Source: Cytobacillus sp. IB215665
GTDB lineage: Bacteria; Bacillota; Bacilli; Bacillales; SM2101
Reading direction: 5' to 3'
DNA length: 64,000 nt
Assembly: GCF_033963835.1 (NCBI RefSeq)
Contig: NZ_JAXBME010000005.1
Coordinates: 1 to 64,000, forward strand
The stretch's first letter is position 1; every line of letters begins with the position of its first letter. A program made the translations under genes and the position numbers. This document shows positions 24,892 to 33,236 of the stretch, one piece after another. Under the pieces are notes generated by a model that ran no database searches, was not told the origin of the DNA, and saw only the letters and a list, made by a program, of their open reading frames with translations.

Positions 24892-26082
24892 TTGCGGAAA
24901 ATTATTGCCTTAACTTTATCAACATTATTACTACTCTCTGCGTGTGCACCGAAGTTTGAGAAGCAACAAGAAATTGTTAATGAATCAGAAGATACAACTG
25001 AACAAGCAATCATTCCTAAGTATCAAATTTCTGATCAGTTTTATCGAACAGTTTTAACTGAGGATAATCAAATCAAACCAAGTGAATCAAGAGGGCTGGT
25101 TGTTTCAGGACTCAATACACGATATGACATAGATGAAGTGGAACGAGGACTTATGCGCATTGCACAAGATACCTTTTCTCCAGATGAATATTTTTTCCAA
25201 GAAGGACAGTATTTAGATCGCCAGACGGTCCAAAGCTGGTTAAGTCGAAAATTGACACCAGAACAGCTTCAAGAAAAACTTAACGAGGATCCAAATTATG
25301 TAGATTTAGGGTTAAATCCAAGTATTGATACGACTGCTAATGCAACTCTCACAGATTTAAATCAAGAAAGTCCTATCTATCTTGCACATATTTTAGAACA
25401 TAATTATTTAGTAGAGAAAGATGAACAAACTGTTGAATTAGGCGGGATTGTCATAGGTCTTGCATTAAACTCGGTTCATTATTACAAACAAGAGCAAGGA
25501 TATGATAGAGAAGTTAACATTGATCGATCTGTGCTTGAGAAAGAGGGTAAGAAGATTGCCGAAGAAGTTGTAAGGCGAGTGAAATTAATAGACGGGCTTG
25601 GGAATATTCCAATTGTTGTAGCATTATTTGAGCAACAAAGCAAATCTTCGATTGTACCCGGAAATTTCTTTACACAAGGAAATGTTAAAGCAGATAGTTC
25701 ATCTATTGATAAATGGTCTGATATTAATGAAAAATATTATTTATTTCCTTCCGACGACGCTGAAAACGAACATCGTGAGGATGTCGTTACATTTAATAGG
25801 CTTAAAGATAGCATTGCTCAATTTTTCCCAAACTACACAGGTATTATCGGCAAAGGGTTCTACAAAGATGATACTCTTCAACAAATGACGATAGAAATAC
25901 CGATGCAATTCTATGGTAAGTCAGAAGTCATTGGCTTTACGCAATACGTAACAAATGAGGCCATGGAAATATTCCCTAACTATATATCCTTGCAGATGTA
26001 TATATCATCAGTTAGAGGCCAAGAAAGTATTGTTATTCGTGAAGCTGGTGAAGAAGAACCTTTCGTTCATATTTTTCAATAA
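24892..26082 (+). CDS. camS: CamS-family lipoprotein (YerH)
   Basis: The roughly 396-residue protein starts RKIIALTLSTLLLLSAC, a lipoprotein signal with lipobox LSAC, and belongs to the CamS sex-pheromone precursor family. The signal peptide of the staphylococcal and enterococcal members yields a short pheromone; whether this one does is unknown. I place the start at TTG 24892, with AGAGGTG 7 bases before. ATG 24886 is too close to that site, and an upstream TTG overlaps ligA. It ends the operon, as yerH does in B. subtilis. Confidence 0.88.
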   Translation: MRKIIALTLSTLLLLSACAPKFEKQQEIVNESEDTTEQAIIPKYQISDQFYRTVLTEDNQIKPSESRGLVVSGLNTRYDIDEVERGLMRIAQDTFSPDEYFFQEGQYLDRQTVQSWLSRKLTPEQLQEKLNEDPNYVDLGLNPSIDTTANATLTDLNQESPIYLAHILEHNYLVEKDEQTVELGGIVIGLALNSVHYYKQEQGYDREVNIDRSVLEKEGKKIAEEVVRRVKLIDGLGNIPIVVALFEQQSKSSIVPGNFFTQGNVKADSSSIDKWSDINEKYYLFPSDDAENEHREDVVTFNRLKDSIAQFFPNYTGIIGKGFYKDDTLQQMTIEIPMQFYGKSEVIGFTQYVTNEAMEIFPNYISLQMYISSVRGQESIVIREAGEEEPFVHIFQ

Positions 26083-26113
26083 TAAGTCTCAGAAACAAGT
26101 TCAAAAATACATC

Positions 26114-26230
26114 GAGAGTTTCGTAACATCTTATCTTCTAAAAAATGGTTACATGGACAGCTACACTGCTTTGGATTACGTCACTTAGTAACTGAGTCTA
26201 AACAAAATGATGATGATGTTACAAACTCTC
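26114..26230 (+). terminator. Long-loop inverted repeat after camS, possible terminator
   Basis: Arms GAGAGTTTCGTAACATC (26114-26130) and GATGTTACAAACTCTC (26215-26230) pair with one mismatch, with an 84-base loop and then TTATTTTACG. It is the only candidate terminator I see for the pcrB operon. The long loop makes this tentative. Confidence 0.45.
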
Positions 26231-26322
26231 TTATTTTACGTGTAATTGTACTATGACCTGAATAAAAAGAGCATAGTTAAAGTGTACTATTCTTTTTAAA
26301 ATTCCGACTATTTACACCATGT

Positions 26323-26351
26323 TTGATGTAACTGATTTTATCAGTTAGAAT
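26323..26351 (+). promoter_or_regulatory. rocA: rocA promoter with a palindrome in the spacer
   Basis: TTGATG (26323-26328), a 17-base spacer and TAGAAT (26346-26351) form a sigma-A-type promoter. The perfect inverted repeat AACTGAT-TTT-ATCAGTT (26330-26346) fills the spacer, where a bound repressor would block polymerase. Confidence 0.6.
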
Positions 26352-26366
26352 GGTAAATGTAATGTG

Positions 26367-26380
26367 TGTAAACGCTTAAA
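26367..26380 (+). promoter_or_regulatory. Possible cre site (CcpA) before rocA
   Basis: TGTAAACGCTTAAA fits the cre consensus TGnAARCGnWWnCA with one mismatch. It lies about 9 bases after the inferred transcription start, so CcpA could block elongation. It also overlaps the approach to the ribosome site. Confidence 0.45.
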
Positions 26381-26400
26381 ACAGTGGGGAGGAACGAAAA

Positions 26401-27948
26401 ATGGTATTACCATACAAGCATGAACCATTTGTTGACTTTACTGTAGAGGAAAACAAACAAGCATTTGAAGCAGGGCTTGCAACTGTTGAATCTTATTTAG
26501 GTAAAGATTATCCGCTAATTATTGGTGGGGAACGAATTACAACTGAGGATAAAATCACTTCAGTAAATCCTGCACAAAAAGATGAACTAATTGGTACTGT
26601 ATCAAAAGCTAATCAAAAACTTGCTGAAAAAGCAATGCAAGTTGCTGACGAAACATTTAAAACATGGCGTAAATCAAAGCCGGAAATGCGAGCGGACATT
26701 TTATTCCGTGCTGCGGCAATCATTCGACGTCGTAAGCATGAGTTTTCAGCATTACTTGTTAAAGAAGCAGGTAAACCTTGGAGAGAGGCGGATGCTGACA
26801 CTGCTGAGGCTATTGATTTCTTGGAATATTATGGACGTCAAATGCTATCGTTAAAAGATGGTGTTCCAATTGAAAGTCGCAAAATTGAATATAATCGATA
26901 CAACTACATACCTCTTGGAGTAGGTGTCATCATATCACCGTGGAATTTCCCGTTTGCAATTATGGCTGGTATGACAACAGCTGCACTTGTATCTGGAAAT
27001 ACCGTTTTATTAAAACCAGCTAGCACAACACCAGTTGTTGCAGCGAAGTTCATGGAAGTACTAGAAGAAGCAGGGCTTCCAGCAGGCGTTGTAAACTACA
27101 TTCCAGGTAGTGGTGCAGAGGTTGGTGACTACTTGGTGGATCACCCTCGTACACGTTTCATAAGTTTCACGGGTTCTCGTGATGTAGGTGTACGTATTAA
27201 TGAACGTGCAGCAAAAGTTCACGATGGACAACTTTGGTTAAAACGTGTTATTGCTGAAATGGGTGGAAAAGACACGATAGTAGTAGATAAAGAAGCTGAC
27301 CTAGAATTAGCAGCACAATCAATTGTTGCTTCAGCATTTGGCTTCTCCGGTCAAAAATGTTCAGCTTGCTCTCGTGCTGTTATTCTTGAAGAAGCATATG
27401 ACCAAGTATTAGATAGAGTTGTAGAGCTTACGAAAGAATTATCAGTTGGGAACCCAGCTGAATATGGTATGTTTATGGGTCCTGTAAATGACCAAGCTGC
27501 TTTTGACAAAGTGATGAGCTATGTTGAAATTGCTAAATCAGAAGGTAAAATCGTTGCCGGTGGTGAAGGTGATGACTCAACTGGCTGGTTTATTAAACCT
27601 ACTGTAGTAGCAGATGTTGCAGAAGATGCTCGTCTTATGAAGGAAGAAATCTTTGGACCAGTCGTTGCATTCTGTAAGGCAAAAGATTTCGATCATGCGA
27701 TGGACATTGCTAATAATACAGATTATGGTTTAACTGGTGCAGTTATTACAAATAACAGAGACCATATTGAGCAAGCACGTGAAGATTTCCATGTAGGGAA
27801 CCTATATTTTAACCGTGGTTGTACGGGTGCAATCGTTGGTTATCAGCCATTTGGTGGGTTTAACATGTCAGGTACAGACTCAAAAGCAGGTGGACCTGAT
27901 TACTTACTACTTCACATGCAAGCAAAAACAACGTCAGAAACGCTATAA
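26401..27948 (+). CDS. rocA: 1-pyrroline-5-carboxylate dehydrogenase RocA/PruA
   Basis: It oxidises pyrroline-5-carboxylate to glutamate with NAD+ in arginine and proline breakdown. The 515-residue length fits the Bacillus RocA type. Visible are the Rossmann region, [16 protein letters not shown], the general base in [11 protein letters not shown] (about 289) and the catalytic cysteine in [12 protein letters not shown] (about 320). The tail ends [26 protein letters not shown] precedes the ATG. No proline oxidase or transporter gene is in the window. Confidence 0.95.
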   Translation: MVLPYKHEPFVDFTVEENKQAFEAGLATVESYLGKDYPLIIGGERITTEDKITSVNPAQKDELIGTVSKANQKLAEKAMQVADETFKTWRKSKPEMRADILFRAAAIIRRRKHEFSALLVKEAGKPWREADADTAEAIDFLEYYGRQMLSLKDGVPIESRKIEYNRYNYIPLGVGVIISPWNFPFAIMAGMTTAALVSGNTVLLKPASTTPVVAAKFMEVLEEAGLPAGVVNYIPGSGAEVGDYLVDHPRTRFISFTGSRDVGVRINERAAKVHDGQLWLKRVIAEMGGKDTIVVDKEADLELAAQSIVASAFGFSGQKCSACSRAVILEEAYDQVLDRVVELTKELSVGNPAEYGMFMGPVNDQAAFDKVMSYVEIAKSEGKIVAGGEGDDSTGWFIKPTVVADVAEDARLMKEEIFGPVVAFCKAKDFDHAMDIANNTDYGLTGAVITNNRDHIEQAREDFHVGNLYFNRGCTGAIVGYQPFGGFNMSGTDSKAGGPDYLLLHMQAKTTSETL

Positions 27949-27982
27949 TTTTTTCTGATTGACATTTTATATGACAATATAC

Positions 27983-28092
27983 GAAGGTGACTCATTATAA
28001 ATTCTGAATCTGAAGTTCTAACTGTGAGGTTTTATGAAATCAAACTGTAGAGCTACGATCAGCATTTTTGAGTCACCTTCTGTTGTTTTTTT
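27983..28092 (+). terminator. Terminator after rocA with a 74-base loop
   Basis: GAAGGTGACTCA (27983-27994) and TGAGTCACCTTC (28069-28080) are perfect 12-base inverted arms, followed by TGTTGTTTTTTT. The stem and T-run look like an intrinsic terminator, but the large loop is unusual. Confidence 0.6.
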
Positions 28093-28111
28093 ACAGTGCA
28101 TATGGTAATAT
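28083..28111 (+). promoter_or_regulatory. Promoter of the T-box leader
   Basis: TTGTTT (28083-28088), a 17-base spacer and TAATAT (28106-28111), with TGG just before the -10 (extended -10 TGnTAATAT). Transcription would start near 28118. It overlaps the T-run of the rocA terminator. Confidence 0.5.
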
Positions 28112-28117
28112 TTTTTA

Positions 28118-28438
28118 ACAACATAAGAAGAATTCAGAATTATGAATTCTTGAAGAAGCAATGAAGAAGAAGAGTAAGTGCGGCGGAAGTTTTAGAGAGC
28201 TGACGGTAGGTGCAAGTCAGTAGTGGAAGTTGTACTGAATGGGCTCCTGAGCTCCAAACCGAAAGATTTGTTCAAGTAGGCTTTGGCGACCATGCCTCTG
28301 CGTTAAAGAGGCGCATATTCGTACAATACGTTGTACTGATATGTTTGCGAAGTGAGCTTTTTCTTATGTGTGAAAAGCTAATGAAGGTGGTACCGCGGGT
28401 TTCTCGTCCTTTTATAGGACAGAGGCCCGCGGTTTTTT
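28118..28438 (+). ncRNA. T-box leader, tryptophan specifier
   Basis: The leader has the AGAGAGCTGACGGTAGG stem I start, the specifier loop with GAATGGGCTCCTGAGCTCC and the T-box AAGGTGGTACCGCG (28384-28397). The rho-independent terminator pairs CCGCGGG (28393-28399) with CCCGCGG (28426-28432), followed by TTTTTT. The specifier reads TGG, tryptophan. Uncharged tRNA-Trp should stabilise the antiterminator and allow transcription of trpS. A perfect palindrome, AAGAATTC/GAATTCTT (28128-28151), lies at the start of the leader. Confidence 0.95.
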
Positions 28439-28485
28439 AGTTTGCAAGATGGGAGTATCTTCTCACAACAATTGAGAATAAGGTA

Positions 28486-28632
28486 TTTGGCCAGAAAGCC
28501 ATCGCGTTTGGCCAGAAAGCCGCTGAGTTTGGACAGTAAACGCCCGCTTTTGGATAATAAGACGCCCAAGTTAGAGAGAAAGCCGCTGAGTTTGGCCAGA
28601 AAGCCGCTCAAGCTGGGCAGTAATCCACAAAT
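28486..28632 (+). repeat. 21-bp direct repeat array between the T-box and trpS
   Basis: Seven units of exactly 21 bases, such as TTTGGCCAGAAAGCCGCTGA, vary at the last positions. They lie in the read-through transcript before trpS. The period keeps one frame open as a heptad repeat (LARKPLS, LDSKRPL, LERKPLS), but no ribosome site leads it. The same family occurs at 62717-62905. Confidence 0.8.
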
Positions 28633-28771
28633 GTTTAGATAAAAAACTAAAGCAATTAGCGTAATTAAGTTCATCACTGAAAGGAGTGATTTTTTATGGA
28701 AGATGGTTGGTGGTGTAGGTTAAATGTAATGTCATATAACAACATTCATATTTATCAATGGAGGGATTTTG

Positions 28772-29761
28772 ATGACTAAATTAGTGTCGGGAATAAGACC
28801 AACGGGAAATATCCATTTAGGGAATTATTATGGTGCAATGAAAGGGTTAATCGAACTGCAAAATATGTATGATGCCCATTATTTTATAGCTGATCTTCAC
28901 TCATTAACAACTCATCGTCAAGGTGAAAGATTAAGAGAGAATGTCATAAATGCTGCTCGCGATTACTTATCGGCTGGACTTGATCCAACAAAGTGTACGT
29001 TGTATGCACAGTCTTCAATTGCTAAACATATTTGTGAATTGCACACATACTTTAGCATGGTTATGCCAATGGGAGAATTAATGCGCTGCCCCACATTTAA
29101 AGAAAAAGCAAAACGGCATCCCAGTAACGTTAATTATGGTTTAGTTGGTTATCCAGTGCTCATGACGGCAGATATAATGATTCACAAAGGTGAGGTAGTG
29201 CCAGTTGGAGAAGATCAGCTTGTCCATTTAGAAATTGCTAGAACGATCGTCCGCAAGTTCAATAATTTATATGGTGAGGTTTTTGTTGAGCCACAGTCTA
29301 TTATTGACAATGCTGTAAGAATTCCATCCTTATCTGGGAAAGGAAAGATGAGTAAATCAGATTCAGATGATTCATATATTAGTATGACAGATCATCCACA
29401 AAGCATTCAAAGCAAGGTCAAGAAAGCATATACAGATCCTAATAGAATATACCGTACAGATCCAGGTAATCCAACTAAGGAAGGGTGTAATGTATTTTAT
29501 TTACATTCATATTTTACAGAAAAACCAATAGTAGAGGACATTCAACAACAGTGTAAAAAAGCTGAAATCGGTTGTCTCGAGTGTAAAAACATGCTCTCTC
29601 AATCTATTATTAATATTGTGGCTCCCATTCAAGAACAAAGAGTACAATACTCAGATGATGATGTAATAGATATTTTAAAGATGGGGCAGAAGAAGGCAGA
29701 AAAATCGGCTGAAATGGTCATAACTGAAGTTCGTAAAGCAATGGGGTTTATCATGTATTAG
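28772..29761 (+). CDS. trpS: Tryptophanyl-tRNA synthetase, divergent type
   Basis: It charges tRNA-Trp with tryptophan. The 329-residue class I synthetase has the HIGH-like TGNIHLGNY near residues 11-19, GEDQLVHLE near 145 and the KMSKS loop GKMSKSDSD near 190. Compared with the usual Bacillus TrpRS it has a different tail, with IGCLECKNML near residue 270, so it is a divergent branch. Whether it is a second copy cannot be told. The T-box upstream matches its amino acid. The ATG at 28772 follows TGGAGGG; a TTG just before it is the alternative. Confidence 0.93.
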   Translation: MTKLVSGIRPTGNIHLGNYYGAMKGLIELQNMYDAHYFIADLHSLTTHRQGERLRENVINAARDYLSAGLDPTKCTLYAQSSIAKHICELHTYFSMVMPMGELMRCPTFKEKAKRHPSNVNYGLVGYPVLMTADIMIHKGEVVPVGEDQLVHLEIARTIVRKFNNLYGEVFVEPQSIIDNAVRIPSLSGKGKMSKSDSDDSYISMTDHPQSIQSKVKKAYTDPNRIYRTDPGNPTKEGCNVFYLHSYFTEKPIVEDIQQQCKKAEIGCLECKNMLSQSIINIVAPIQEQRVQYSDDDVIDILKMGQKKAEKSAEMVITEVRKAMGFIMY

Positions 29762-29780
29762 TAATAGGGGGTTTTCAAAA

Positions 29781-29914
29781 GGCCATTTAGGGAAACTTTG
29801 TTGCTATTGAGACTAAATTAGGACAGAAACAAATAACTTTAAGCAATGGACATTATTATAGGTTATAAGGACTTACTTGATAATATGAAAAGCAACAATT
29901 ATTGTACAAACAGG
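29781..29914. mobile_element. MITE-like element copy 2
   Basis: It starts GGCCATTTAGGGAAACTTTG and ends CAACAATTATTGTACAAACAGG. It shares the interior GAGACTAAATTAGGACAG with copy 1 in the same orientation. It lies downstream of trpS. The rest of 29762-30143 has no gene I can support. Confidence 0.65.
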
Positions 29915-30063
29915 ATTCGTAAACTTGTATCTCATTAGAATAGTCTGATGAGAATATGTACATCCATTCACCTTAAAAGATACTACAAACGTTAGCGGTG
30001 TGCATGTTCATTTCTTAGTACGGAAAACAAGAATCAATGTGTAAACAGTTTATTATAAAGAGA

Positions 30064-30092
30064 GGGAGATCAACGTTGATCCCCCTTTTTTA
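30064..30092. terminator. Terminator between trpS and the XRE gene
   Basis: GGG-A-GATCAA / TTGATC-C-CCC with a two-base loop is followed by TTTTTTTATA. It could serve both converging genes. Confidence 0.7.
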
Positions 30093-30143
30093 TATAGATT
30101 GTAGTAGTAATTAAACTATCTTACATCAAACAGCTTATCTAAC

Positions 30144-31250
30144 TTATAGCTCCATGCCTTTTTTAACATAATCATTAATTAAACCTTGATCAACAAAGGC
30201 AATAATCGGTAATATCTCTGAAATTCCTTTACTTGAAACAGCATCTAAAGCGAGTTCATTGATCAACTCTTTGTCAATAAAAGGGCATATAGAAGTTAAT
30301 GAGCTTATGCCATTTTCATTATAGCTGTATTTTGCGATGTCACTTAACGTATCACTACTTAAATAAGGTGCGATTGGTGTTAAAGCTTTAATACCATTGA
30401 TCTCAAACTCTTTTTTTGCACAATTATTAATAATGTCTTGAGTAATAAAAGAAGCAATAGCTGTAAGACCTTTAATACCATTGACCTCAAACTCTTTTTT
30501 TGCATAATCAACAATTACATCTTGAGTAATAAAAGGGGCAATAGCTGCAAGACCTTTAATACCATTGACCTCAAATTCTTTTTTTGCACAATCATCAATA
30601 ACATTTTGAGTAATAAAAGGGGCAATAGTTGTAAGATTCTTAATACCATTGACCTCAAACTCTTTTTTTGCAAAATCATTAATAACGTCTTGGTTAATAA
30701 AAGGAGCAATAACTGCAAGACCTTTAATACCATTGACGTCAAACTCTTTTTTTGCAAAATCATTAATAACATCTTGATTAATAAAAGGCGCAATTGCCGT
30801 AAGACCTTTAATACCATTGATTTCAAACTCTTTTTTAGCACAATCATCAATAACGTCTTGACTAACAAAAGGAGCAATAGATGATAATTCTTTATTTGAA
30901 AGGTTATCTTTAATGGTATGAAAAACCTCATCAGCTTTATCTGTTTGAATTAAGGGTGCGACATTTGAAAATTCTTCTACAGAAACATCATTTTGTTCTA
31001 AATATTCAGATGTATTATCATCTATTATATTTTTTATTAATTGTGTTCCGTCTCCGTTGTTAAGGATCTCATCAATTGTCACATCAAATATTTGAGCAAG
31101 TTCAGGGAGTTTAGAAATATCAGGCATCGTTTTACCACATTCCCAATTACTAATTGCTTGAAAGCTAACTCCCAGTTTATCTGCTAACTCCATCTGTGTT
31201 ATTCTTTTTGACTTTCTAAATTGTGCAATTTTTCTACCAATCTTGTTCAT
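30144..31250 (-). CDS. XRE-family regulator with C-terminal 28-residue repeats
   Basis: The roughly 368-residue protein starts with a helix-turn-helix of the XRE type (about residues 1-65: IGRKIAQFRKSKRITQMELA, SFQAISNWECGK). After a linker come about eight units of 28 residues with consensus F-I-x-Q-D-V-I-x-D-x-A-K-K-E-F-E-V-N-G-I-K-x-L-x-x-I-A-P. The middle six are nearly identical at DNA level with an 84-base period. The last units are diverged. Each unit predicts two helices, so the tail is likely a solenoid for binding a partner. The partner and DNA target are unknown. I chose the ATG at 31250; a GTG at 31268 overlaps the AGAGGTGAT ribosome site. It stands alone. Confidence 0.85.
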   Translation of the reverse strand: MNKIGRKIAQFRKSKRITQMELADKLGVSFQAISNWECGKTMPDISKLPELAQIFDVTIDEILNNGDGTQLIKNIIDDNTSEYLEQNDVSVEEFSNVAPLIQTDKADEVFHTIKDNLSNKELSSIAPFVSQDVIDDCAKKEFEINGIKGLTAIAPFINQDVINDFAKKEFDVNGIKGLAVIAPFINQDVINDFAKKEFEVNGIKNLTTIAPFITQNVIDDCAKKEFEVNGIKGLAAIAPFITQDVIVDYAKKEFEVNGIKGLTAIASFITQDIINNCAKKEFEINGIKALTPIAPYLSSDTLSDIAKYSYNENGISSLTSICPFIDKELINELALDAVSSKGISEILPIIAFVDQGLINDYVKKGMEL

Positions 31251-31268
31251 ATCAAACAAAACTATCAC

Positions 31269-31620
31269 CTCTTTAATTTTTGATGCTTTAATTGTATCGA
31301 GTTAATCATTTAGTGTACATCAACTGATAGTTGAATAACACCATTCTATATTTCAAGTAGTAGTTGAAGGTTGTTTTCGTACTAATGTTTAAATACATGG
31401 TTACAACAAGAGATTATGGCATCTTAAATATTGAACAACAATAACAAATAAAACGATTGCTATCTTATTTATGTAAAATAAAAACGAAGTATATGGATAG
31501 CGTTTAATTCAAGGGACTGAAATGAATAAAGGTGTTTAATAGAATTACTGAACTACTATCATTTTATTATCAATAAATGGTAAAGTAAAACCATTGAAGG
31601 AAAATGGAAGCTTATGATTT
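31269..31620. other. AT-rich region without genes
   Basis: This stretch contains the upstream region of the XRE gene. I see no coding frame, RNA or clear repeat. It ends at the acetyltransferase remnant. Confidence 0.5.
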
Positions 31621-31845
31621 ATAAAGATTAATAAGGCAACAGTAAGTTAGCTTGAAGTGTTAACGGAATTATTTAATTTGTATCGCGTTTTAGGTAAGCA
31701 AAAGTCTGATGTTGGTGGTGCAAGAAAGTTTTTACGAGAAAGGTTGATTAATAAAGAACCAGTCATATTTATTGCACTTAATGGAGGAGACCCTCTTGAT
31801 TTTGTTCAGTTAATGATTTGGATTGAAAGAAGAGAAAGTGGTTAG
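31621..31845 (+). pseudogene. GNAT acetyltransferase remnant
   Basis: Read in one frame, the segment gives INKATVS, a TAG stop, then LEVLTELFNLYRVLGKQKSD, GARKFLRERL, VIFIALNGGDP and FVQL. This resembles the N-terminal third of GNAT acetyltransferases (LFxLYRVFY, FLxERL, VIFIA, GFxQLYP). It stops right after VQL, so the acetyl-CoA-binding core is gone. The TAG near the N-terminus and missing C-terminus mark it as decayed. A start at the GTG 31657 would give a 62-residue fragment with no likely function. Confidence 0.7.
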
Positions 31846-31866
31846 TTAGCTCTTTTCTTTTACTTT

Positions 31867-32002
31867 GGCTGTTTTTACATTAATGGTTGCTTTTCGTAAT
31901 AAAAGCTAACAAGATTATATTTAAGGACATCTTTTTACATTTAAAGTATATTAAAGTCATTTATTACACATTAGGATTACTAAGTTCAAATTGTTAAAGC
32001 CA
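31867..32002. mobile_element. MITE-like element copy 3, degenerate
   Basis: It starts GGCTGTTTTTACATTAATGG with TTGCTTTTCGTAATAAAAGC after it, and ends TTCAAATTGTTAAAGCC. The ends match the element family, but the right end is weak. It begins a few bases after the acetyltransferase remnant. Confidence 0.45.
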
Positions 32003-32144
32003 TATTTGAGATTCCGCCACCACCACCATCATAATCACTGGGGAAACGGTGAGCTTTATCATCTTTATTATTATCCCTTAAGGACAAGTTAACAATTACT
32101 AGTAATACTAAAATGATAAAAATAATTAATAAAATCCACCACAT
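31986..32144 (-). CDS. Small single-span membrane peptide (52 aa)
   Basis: The 52-residue peptide has a strong hydrophobic helix at residues 2-20 (WWILLIIFIILVLLVIVNL), a charged middle (SLRDNNKDDKAHRF) and a run of five glycines after SDYD. A GGGGTAAG site lies before the ATG on the minus strand. The end overlaps the right end of a MITE-like element, so its last codons may come from that insertion. I do not recognise it; topology and ribosome site are the only support. Confidence 0.45.
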   Translation of the reverse strand: MWWILLIIFIILVLLVIVNLSLRDNNKDDKAHRFPSDYDGGGGGISNMALTI

Positions 32145-32238
32145 ATTACTTACCCCCTATACAATTTACATATTAAAATGTAACGCTACAAGAATGGATT
32201 CTTTGTAGAATATTATATTCGTCGTTCAAAAACATAAG

Positions 32239-32334
32239 GCTGTTTTAGCAAAAGTTTGTACCCCGCTTAGTGGAAAGCAGATGAGTGTAGTGAATATAGA
32301 TGGTGGGCAAAGGCTATATGTTGTTATTGAGTAA
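32239..32334 (+). pseudogene. Short-chain dehydrogenase C-terminal remnant
   Basis: The frame ending at TAA 32334 reads AVLAKVCTPLSGK, SVVNIDGGQ and RLYVV. This resembles the C-terminal end of classical short-chain dehydrogenases (LASPLSGxxxGSVVNIDGGQ). No Rossmann part lies upstream. It appears to be the tail of a lost gene. An uncharacterised short hairpin (GTGGAG/CTCCAC) lies at about 32402-32419. 32335-32538 has no gene I can support. Confidence 0.5.
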
Positions 32335-32538
32335 TCATTTATTGGGTTTTTCCTGGTTATTTTAATTAAATTTATCACGTCTAAAGTGGGCTCTTTCAAT
32401 GAGGTGGAGTAGAGTCTCCACTTCATTCACCGATGCTCAAGCTTAGGAATCGTTCCTATGCTATGGGAGACCTAAGAAGTTCATCAATGTTCAAGAACCA
32501 CATATAGATGTGATTCCTATAGTTGGAAAATGTATAAT

Positions 32539-32994
32539 TTAGGATATAAGCTTGTACGATATGAAAATAAACGTAAAGAAACAAATTTGCTCGATGCTGC
32601 CTCCTGTTTTAAAAGTTAATGGTAAACGAATATAACGTCCAAATGGATAAAAAAGCTTTACCCCAGCTGGTGTAAGCATATCACCTAAGATATGTGAAGC
32701 AGTTCCGAATATGATTCCTGTCACGAGGGAAGTAGGTAATAAGCCATATGAAAAAGTTAATATTCCTACAAAAAGTAGACTATGAAAAAATGTTCTATGA
32801 GTAAAAAACGTTGAAATAATTGATGGTAAGATCGGAACTTTGTTACTTATTTTGCTTTTTGGATGGTCGATGTCTGGTAGGAGAGCGCCTATGGCTAGCC
32901 CTATAAAATATGATGTTGGGTCAGGAACTTGAGCCCATTCCATCATTGATAATCCTATCATTCCTGAAAATGCTAGATGAGTATGATATTGCAT
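32539..32994 (-). CDS. YdjM/LexA-binding family membrane metal-dependent hydrolase
   Basis: The 151-residue protein opens MQYHTHLAFSG and has GALLPDIDHPKSKIS near residue 37, THRTFFHSLLF near 65 and GxxSHILGDMLTPAGVKLFYP near 103. This His/Asp pattern marks the family of membrane-bound putative metal hydrolases. Several membrane helices are visible. Its substrate is unknown. A longer frame reaches 33159, but the GGAGGA site lies just before the ATG at 32994, and the family starts there. Confidence 0.85.
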   Translation of the reverse strand: MQYHTHLAFSGMIGLSMMEWAQVPDPTSYFIGLAIGALLPDIDHPKSKISNKVPILPSIISTFFTHRTFFHSLLFVGILTFSYGLLPTSLVTGIIFGTASHILGDMLTPAGVKLFYPFGRYIRLPLTFKTGGSIEQICFFTFIFISYKLIS

Positions 32995-33236
32995 TCGATT
33001 CCTCCATGTTGATTTATCTATGATGTTTAATGCCTGTGTATTGTTTATACACGAAATAATGTGATATTTCAATGATTCTTTCATAGGATGTCGTTTGTCA
33101 CGGTAGGAACTGAAGTACTTGTATTTGAGATCTTGAAAAGTTAAAAAATATTTAAACAAACGTTTGATTAAAACTGTTTTATATAGAAATTACCAATATT
33201 GTGTTAAATATTGATATTAACTAGGAGGTGTAACGT

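Noticed and set aside
28118-28438. T-box for another amino acid
   Set aside because: The specifier in the aligned loop reads TGG, and trpS lies downstream.
28378-28677. Minus-strand frame over the T-box terminator and 21-bp array
   Set aside because: It is explained by the repeat period and overlaps a structured RNA.
30438-30884. Plus-strand repeat frame opposite the XRE gene
   Set aside because: It is a shadow of the 84-base coding repeats on the minus strand.
32226-32426. Minus-strand frame of 66 codons
   Set aside because: No start site or motif, and it lies opposite the SDR tail.
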